The translations under genes and the position numbers were made by a program. From Calditrichota bacterium (lineage in GTDB: Bacteria; Calditrichota; Calditrichia; Calditrichales; Calditrichaceae), in contig JAJRSO010000058.1 of the NCBI GenBank assembly GCA_024278755.1, positions 1 to 53,597 on the forward strand: DNA of 53,597 bases, read 5' to 3'. The stretch's first letter is position 1. Each line of letters begins with the position of its first letter. The notes beneath the pieces were generated by a model, which searched no databases, was not told where the DNA came from, and was given only the letters and a program-made list of their open reading frames with translations. Of the stretch, positions 49,419 through 53,597 are shown in pieces.

Positions 49419-50720
49419 TTAAATTTTTCTGGTTTTCAATTCGCGTTTTGAAAAAAGGCGATATATATATTCCAGAATAAAAGTTAAGATAATTACAAGG
49501 ATTAAGACAATCAGCGTGCCAGGCGTTTTTTGTGCCGTATAAATAATCAAAACAATCATTGATAATCCATCTCCTAAGATGGCAATCCATATAACCACCC
49601 TGTTTGCTTTTGTTGTTTTTGTTAAGCGCAGATGGGCAATATTTACGGAACCATATATGATTAGGAATACGGCGCTGCCAAGCATGGCGATACGGTCTAA
49701 TGGTAAAAGGTTTAAAAATACAATCACAAATCCACTTGTAATCAACAACCCCTCCCGGGCGTTATGGTAAACGTTGCGGTTAAAAAACTTAGGAAGTTCG
49801 CCGTCACGCGCTATCATATAACTGACATTGCTGCCGCCATACAGGGTAGCATTGATGGCTGAGGCCGTAGACAACAGAGCGGTAATGACGATGATTACAA
49901 AACCGATTTGTCCTAAAAAAGGTCTTGCGGCTTCTGCCAGGGCATAATCCCTGGCTAAAACAATATTTTTAACCGGCAGATGTCCGACTACATTCATTGA
50001 AACCGTAACATAAATCAGAATTACAATTAAAACACTAAAGTACAGGGCGCGGGGTAGTGTTTTCTGCGGATTCTTCATGTCCTCGACGGTATTTGTAATC
50101 AGGCCGAAACCTTCATAGGCAATAAAAATCAAGGCGGCTGCAAAAAGGATATTGGAGCCATGCGGCCAAAGAGCCGTTGCCAGCAACTCCGGTTTTACCG
50201 AAAAATATCCAATAAGGGCGAATAGCGCCAAAACCGTAATCTTGATTATTTCATTAACCGATTCAAAAGCGGCTACTGCCTTTGCCCCGATAAATTCTAC
50301 CATGGTAAATAGCAAAACAATCACGGTTCCCCAAATACTAATCCAAAAAGAAGAAGTTCCTTTTGGCATAAAGGTAAGAGCGTAACCCCCGAAGGCACGG
50401 GCATATAAAGATAATGCAAAAACGTAGCCTATCCATAAAAGGATGTTCAGGCCTCCGCTAAAAACGTTACTGCCGAATCCCTGCACTAAAAATTCTACCG
50501 GACCTCCGGCAGAAGGATAAGATCCCCCCAGCTTTGCATAGGAGTAAGTATTCAGCAGGGCCACCACTCCGGCTATAATAAAAGAAATATAAAGTGCGTT
50601 ACCGGCGATTTCGGAAGCGGCTCCTAAAATAGAAAAAATACCGGCCCCTACCATACCGCCTACGCCGATGGATATGGCGGCCCATAAGCCCATTGTTCTT
50701 TTTGGTTGTGTTGTTTCCAT
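49419..50720 (-). CDS. APC-superfamily amino acid permease
   Basis: The 433-residue protein has twelve TM helices and begins with the APC signature AISIGVGGMVGAGIFSILG. FIAYEGFGLITNTVEDMKNP is the conserved TM6 segment. It should import or exchange amino acids or polyamines; specificity is not evident. It forms a small unit with the DUF1003 gene. Confidence 0.9.
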   Translation of the reverse strand: METTQPKRTMGLWAAISIGVGGMVGAGIFSILGAASEIAGNALYISFIIAGVVALLNTYSYAKLGGSYPSAGGPVEFLVQGFGSNVFSGGLNILLWIGYVFALSLYARAFGGYALTFMPKGTSSFWISIWGTVIVLLFTMVEFIGAKAVAAFESVNEIIKITVLALFALIGYFSVKPELLATALWPHGSNILFAAALIFIAYEGFGLITNTVEDMKNPQKTLPRALYFSVLIVILIYVTVSMNVVGHLPVKNIVLARDYALAEAARPFLGQIGFVIIVITALLSTASAINATLYGGSNVSYMIARDGELPKFFNRNVYHNAREGLLITSGFVIVFLNLLPLDRIAMLGSAVFLIIYGSVNIAHLRLTKTTKANRVVIWIAILGDGLSMIVLIIYTAQKTPGTLIVLILVIILTFILEYIYRLFSKRELKTRKI

Positions 50721-50837
50721 TTTTAGTGTTTTCCTTTACAAATTTCAGAGTTCGTTTTCAAAACAGGTATTTTGCTATCTGCGCAGAATTTGAACAAATA
50801 CCTAAGTGCCGTATTTATTTCCGAATATAAAAGACCT

Positions 50838-51710
50838 TTATTGCAAGCGTCCGGAATGTAAAAGTTTTTCTAATTGCGGTAAGGCTTTTTCTGTCGCTAT
50901 TTCCCCGGCTTTAATAATTTCTTTAATATTTTTAATGGCCGCCCATGAATAATGACGAATTTTTGGTCTAATAATATGATCTGCTCCGGCAAGCCGTTCC
51001 TGTGTTAAATGATATGTGACAATATCTTCGGCCCGATATATGATCTGGATTCCTGTTTGCAGTTTTCCTGTATCTTCAACACAGTGGGTCACATCTACGG
51101 CCACAACATATTGTGCGCCACGTCCTTTTACTATCTGGACGGGAATGCTGTCGGACGACGCGCCGTCAATTAATAGTAAATCATCAATTTTTACCGGAGG
51201 GAACACTCCGGGAATGGCAGAGCTGGCCATCATAGCTTTCTTTAAACTACCCTTGCTTAAGACAATCTCTCTCCCGGAAATCAGATCGGTAGCGATGGTG
51301 GCAAAGGGAAGCGGAAGCTCTTCTATAGGTTTGTCCGGGAAAGGAGCGAAAATTTTTTGAACCAGGTCTTTATTGTAGATGGAGCGGGCTTTTAAGGTTT
51401 TTAAAAGCGAATAATACATTTTAAGATTATTAAGATATTGGTTGAATTGATACATGGATCCCGAATGTTCAGTAGAATTAAACACTTCTATATCCAGCTC
51501 TTTAAAAACCGGTTGTTCAATTAAATTAAAAATAAAATCTTCAACCGCTTTTGCGTTTCGGTATGTGGCGTATAGTCCGCCAATGAGTGCACCTATGCTG
51601 CAACCGGTTATCTGGTTGACAGGGAATTGTTCTTTTTCCAATACTTTTAGTACGCCAATATGCGATAGACCTCGTGCGCCACCGCCGCCTAGGGCGAGCC
51701 CTATTTTCAT
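50838..51710 (-). CDS. patatin-like phospholipase
   Basis: The protein (290 residues from ATG 51710, MKIGLAL) has the oxyanion-hole GGGGARG (9-15), nucleophile elbow GCSIGAL and catalytic Asp in LIDGASSD. AAGGAA is better spaced to this ATG than to the one at 51719. Bacterial members of this RssA-like subgroup are cytoplasmic lipid hydrolases; RssA-type proteins lack a signal, as here. It is divergent from the Cfa-type gene. Confidence 0.9.
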   Translation of the reverse strand: MKIGLALGGGGARGLSHIGVLKVLEKEQFPVNQITGCSIGALIGGLYATYRNAKAVEDFIFNLIEQPVFKELDIEVFNSTEHSGSMYQFNQYLNNLKMYYSLLKTLKARSIYNKDLVQKIFAPFPDKPIEELPLPFATIATDLISGREIVLSKGSLKKAMMASSAIPGVFPPVKIDDLLLIDGASSDSIPVQIVKGRGAQYVVAVDVTHCVEDTGKLQTGIQIIYRAEDIVTYHLTQERLAGADHIIRPKIRHYSWAAIKNIKEIIKAGEIATEKALPQLEKLLHSGRLQ

Positions 51711-51901
51711 ATGTATCATTTCCTTTTTATATGAGATATGAAATTCAGTTGAATGCTATTGAAGCAATGTAAGTAATTTGTTGTCAGAAAAAAACTTTCG
51801 TCTCTTTCAGAAATTATCTTGTGCAAATAAAGATTTAAGCTATATTAAAGATAGTTCGTTTGAGAAAAGTTTAGGTATCTGTGTTGAAAGGAGCGAAAGC
51901 A

Positions 51902-53032
51902 ATGAAAAAACACAATGCAGAAACAATAATCAGACAATTACTCGCCTTGGCAGATATCTCTGTAAACGGCGCACGTCCGTTTGACATTCAGGTTAAGAAT
52001 GACGCCCTCTATTCCCGTATTTTAAATGACCAGGCTCTTGGGGTCGGCGAAAGCTATATGGACGGCTGGTGGGAGATCGAGGCATTGGACCAGTTTATTG
52101 ATAAAATTTTACGGGCAAAATTAGATAAAATTATTCGGGGAAGCTGGAAAATTAAATGGCATATTCTGCGTTCTAAGCTGTTTAATCTGCAATCCGCTGC
52201 GCGGGCGTTTCAGGTAGGGCGGCAGCACTATGACAGGGGGAATGAACTCTATGAAGCTATGCTGGATAAACGGATGAACTATAGTTGTGCCTACTGGAAA
52301 AACGCTAAAACGCTGGATGATGCCCAGGAGGCGAAACTGGATTTAATCTGTAAAAAATTAAATCTAAACGAAGGAATGTCTGTTCTGGATATTGGTTGTG
52401 GGTTCGGTGGCTTTTCTAAATTCGCCGCTGAGAAATATAAAGTGCGCGTTACCGGGGTAAGCGTATCCAAAAACCAGGTGGAACTGGCCCGTCGAAGAAG
52501 TGCAAGCTTGGGGGTAAAAATAGAATTAATGGATTACCGTAAGATCGAGGGGAACTTTGACCGTATCTTGTCCATCGGTTTTATGGAACACGTAGGGTAC
52601 CGAAATTATCGGACTTATATGGAAACAGTAAACCGTTTATTAAAAAAGGATGGTATCGCACTGATTCATACCATTGGTCAGAATGAAAGCGCGACCACAT
52701 GCAATGCCTGGACAGATAAATATATTTTCCCGAACGGGCTCGTTCCCTCTCTGGAACAGCTTTCTAAAGCGATGGAGGGCCTGTTTGTGATAGAAGATAT
52801 TCATAATTTCGGGCCGGATTACGATCGTACTTTAATGGCCTGGTACCGGAATTTTGAAAATGCCTGGGAGGCGCTTAAAAAGAAATATGATGAACATTTT
52901 CGTCGTATGTGGCGTTACTACTTGCTTAGTTCTGCGGGTGGCTTTCGCTGTCGCAATAATCAGCTCTGGCAAATAGTGATGACCAAGCCCGGACAACCAC
53001 AGCCAGCGTGCCGGTTTGGGTGTGTATCATAG
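51902..53032 (+). CDS. cfa: cyclopropane-fatty-acyl-phospholipid synthase family methyltransferase
   Basis: The 376-residue enzyme has an N-terminal lipid-binding part with LGVGESYMDGWWE and a SAM-binding Rossmann fold (VLDIGCGFGGFSKFAAEKY). Downstream, FDRILSIGFMEHVGYRNY and the catalytic segment of Cfa (NGLVPSLEQL) are present. It methylenates double bonds of phospholipid acyl chains, altering membranes in stationary or stressed cells. I use ATG 51902, with AAGGAG eight bases upstream, over TTG 51881. Confidence 0.93.
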   Translation: MKKHNAETIIRQLLALADISVNGARPFDIQVKNDALYSRILNDQALGVGESYMDGWWEIEALDQFIDKILRAKLDKIIRGSWKIKWHILRSKLFNLQSAARAFQVGRQHYDRGNELYEAMLDKRMNYSCAYWKNAKTLDDAQEAKLDLICKKLNLNEGMSVLDIGCGFGGFSKFAAEKYKVRVTGVSVSKNQVELARRRSASLGVKIELMDYRKIEGNFDRILSIGFMEHVGYRNYRTYMETVNRLLKKDGIALIHTIGQNESATTCNAWTDKYIFPNGLVPSLEQLSKAMEGLFVIEDIHNFGPDYDRTLMAWYRNFENAWEALKKKYDEHFRRMWRYYLLSSAGGFRCRNNQLWQIVMTKPGQPQPACRFGCVS

Positions 53033-53215
53033 TTTAGATAAAATGCCGCGAATTTACACGGATTCGCGGGCAGAGGTATTGTTTTTTTTTCGGGTTAAAA
53101 ACACTCGCGTTCATTCCTGAGATTAGCGGCTTTTATAGTGGATGCATGTATTGACCAAAATCTTTCAATGCCTGCTTAAAACAGATATGATACAATCGAG
53201 CCCAAAATTAAATCG

Positions 53216-53277
53216 GTTGGCCGCCAGGATTCGAACCTATGACCCTCCCGATTGAAAATCGGGATGCTCTAAACCAG
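53216..53277 (-). tRNA. truncated/chimeric tRNA remnant (anticodon TTC, Glu-like)
   Basis: On the minus strand the sequence reads from mid D-arm (CTGGTTTAGAGC) through an anticodon stem-loop CCCGA-TTTTCAA-TCGGG (anticodon TTC), a T-arm with TTCGAAT, and an acceptor 3' strand CGGCCAA. The 5' acceptor strand and first part of the D-arm are missing. The T-stem 5' side (ATAGG) pairs poorly with its 3' side (CCTGG) but is identical to the next tRNA's T-arm, so the fragment looks chimeric. It is unlikely to be a functional tRNA. Confidence 0.65.
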
Positions 53278-53521
53278 TATTATTTTGAATCCACTTAAAC
53301 AGGTATTCCTTGTTTTTAAATCTCTTAAGTTTTTGTTCCAACCGAACTGCTTCTGCCCGGGTTATGAATTTCCGGAAAAAGATTAGTTCCCAAGGGCCCT
53401 TGTTTTTCGTAAAGGTATTTCGATTCTGATTATGCCTGGCAATCCTGTCCTGTAAATTGTTTGTTTGGCCAATATAAAGCAGATGGTGTTTTTTCGATTC
53501 TATGATATAAGTAAAGAACAT
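53237..53521 (-). CDS. GIY-YIG nuclease-domain protein (UPF0213-like), inserted at a tRNA
   Basis: The 94-residue protein has the full GIY-YIG core: FTYIIESKKHHLLYIGQTNN, RIARHNQNR, GPWELIFF and TRAEAVRLEQKLKRFKNKEY. Its last nine codons (HPDFQSGGS) are read from the anticodon arm of the adjoining tRNA remnant, so the gene and the tRNA overlap. Proteins of this type are frequent beside tRNA genes and behave like minimal mobile elements. A full tRNA end and a terminator lie immediately upstream. Confidence 0.88.
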   Translation of the reverse strand: MFFTYIIESKKHHLLYIGQTNNLQDRIARHNQNRNTFTKNKGPWELIFFRKFITRAEAVRLEQKLKRFKNKEYLFKWIQNNTGLEHPDFQSGGS

Positions 53522-53527
53522 ATTCTA

Positions 53528-53565
53528 ATAAAAAAAGCTCACAGAAATTCATCCGTGAGCTTTAA
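53528..53565 (-). terminator. rho-independent terminator after the tRNA at the window edge
   Basis: On the minus strand AAGCTCAC / GTGAGCTT forms an eight-pair stem followed by TTTTTTT. It ends the tRNA transcript that begins beyond the window, just before the GIY-YIG start. Confidence 0.8.
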
Positions 53566-53566
53566 T

Positions 53567-53597
53567 GTGGGCGATATAGGATTCGAACCTATGACCC
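53567..53597 (-). tRNA. 3' end of a tRNA gene (cut by the window edge)
   Basis: The minus strand shows the T-arm ATAGG-TTCGAAT-CCTAT (fully paired) and the acceptor 3' strand ATCGCCC plus discriminator A. The anticodon is outside the window. About 20 bases of its T-arm region are identical to the remnant at 53228-53247, forming a direct repeat around the GIY-YIG gene. Confidence 0.8.

Overview
The window looks like a chromosomal segment of an anaerobic, respiratory Gram-negative bacterium with a moderately AT-rich genome. It encodes multiheme c-type cytochromes with Sec or lipoprotein signals, an outer-membrane barrel, an Hmc/NrfD-type membrane complex and a clade II-type nitrous oxide reductase. 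The overall flavour is Calditrichota or another FCB-like/deep anaerobic lineage; this is an impression from gene content, not a phylogenetic result.

Layout. (1) 1-3300: signalling genes: a 6-TM sensor piece, a SpoIIE/RsbU-type PP2C phosphatase, a PAS histidine kinase and a receiver. Two in-frame stops (184-186 and 2937-2939) fall exactly between domains that are normally fused. (2) 3671-6969: an octaheme cytochrome of the tetrathionate-reductase type, and an SDR dehydrogenase fused to an RsbRD-N-like sensor domain. (3) 7136-15798, minus strand: an Hmc-like electron-transfer operon (pentaheme lipoprotein, four-cluster ferredoxin, NrfD, 44-residue membrane peptide). It is embedded with a heme-binding histidine kinase and three receiver proteins that carry GcvH-like domains without the lipoyl lysine; a ferritin-like protein lies upstream. 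(4) 16411-23475: a complete candidate extracellular electron-transfer conduit: outer-surface multiheme lipoprotein, tandem rhodanese lipoprotein, beta-barrel, 12-heme periplasmic cytochrome, and an 11-heme/b-type inner-membrane quinol oxidase. The first gene is read through an in-frame UGA followed by a SECIS-like hairpin, so it is a candidate selenoprotein cytochrome. (5) 23548-26496, minus: split transketolase with a frameshifted small gene between the halves, and an MqnA/MqnD-family protein.

(6) 26717-39764: an arsenic/sulfur/thiol island: ArsR with a clear promoter-operator, ArsP-like permease, ArsC, two TauE/SafE exporters around an FmdE protein, ACR3, a CDF exporter, thioredoxin-like proteins, CcdA, two half-size permeases and two rhodaneses. 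The intergenic gaps are filled with a family of short inverted repeats (CACGAAG...CTTCGTG) and the island contains several decayed genes (porin, small disulfide protein). An IS256-type transposase remnant lies just past it (about 39945-40095). (7) 41127-48592, minus: a nos cluster (cytochrome c, Rrf2 regulator, fasciclin lipoprotein with an in-frame TAA, NosZ, membrane protein, NosL, NosD, NosF, NosY). (8) 48906-53597: DUF1003 protein, APC permease, patatin, Cfa-type methyltransferase, and a GIY-YIG gene lodged between two partial tRNA sequences.

Taken together, the window equips a cell to move electrons from the quinone pool to several terminal acceptors (extracellular oxidant, octaheme substrate, N2O) and to export arsenic. 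An unusual number of genes are disrupted by a single in-frame stop or a small frameshift. At least one of these (UGA at 16603) is better explained by recoding than by decay.
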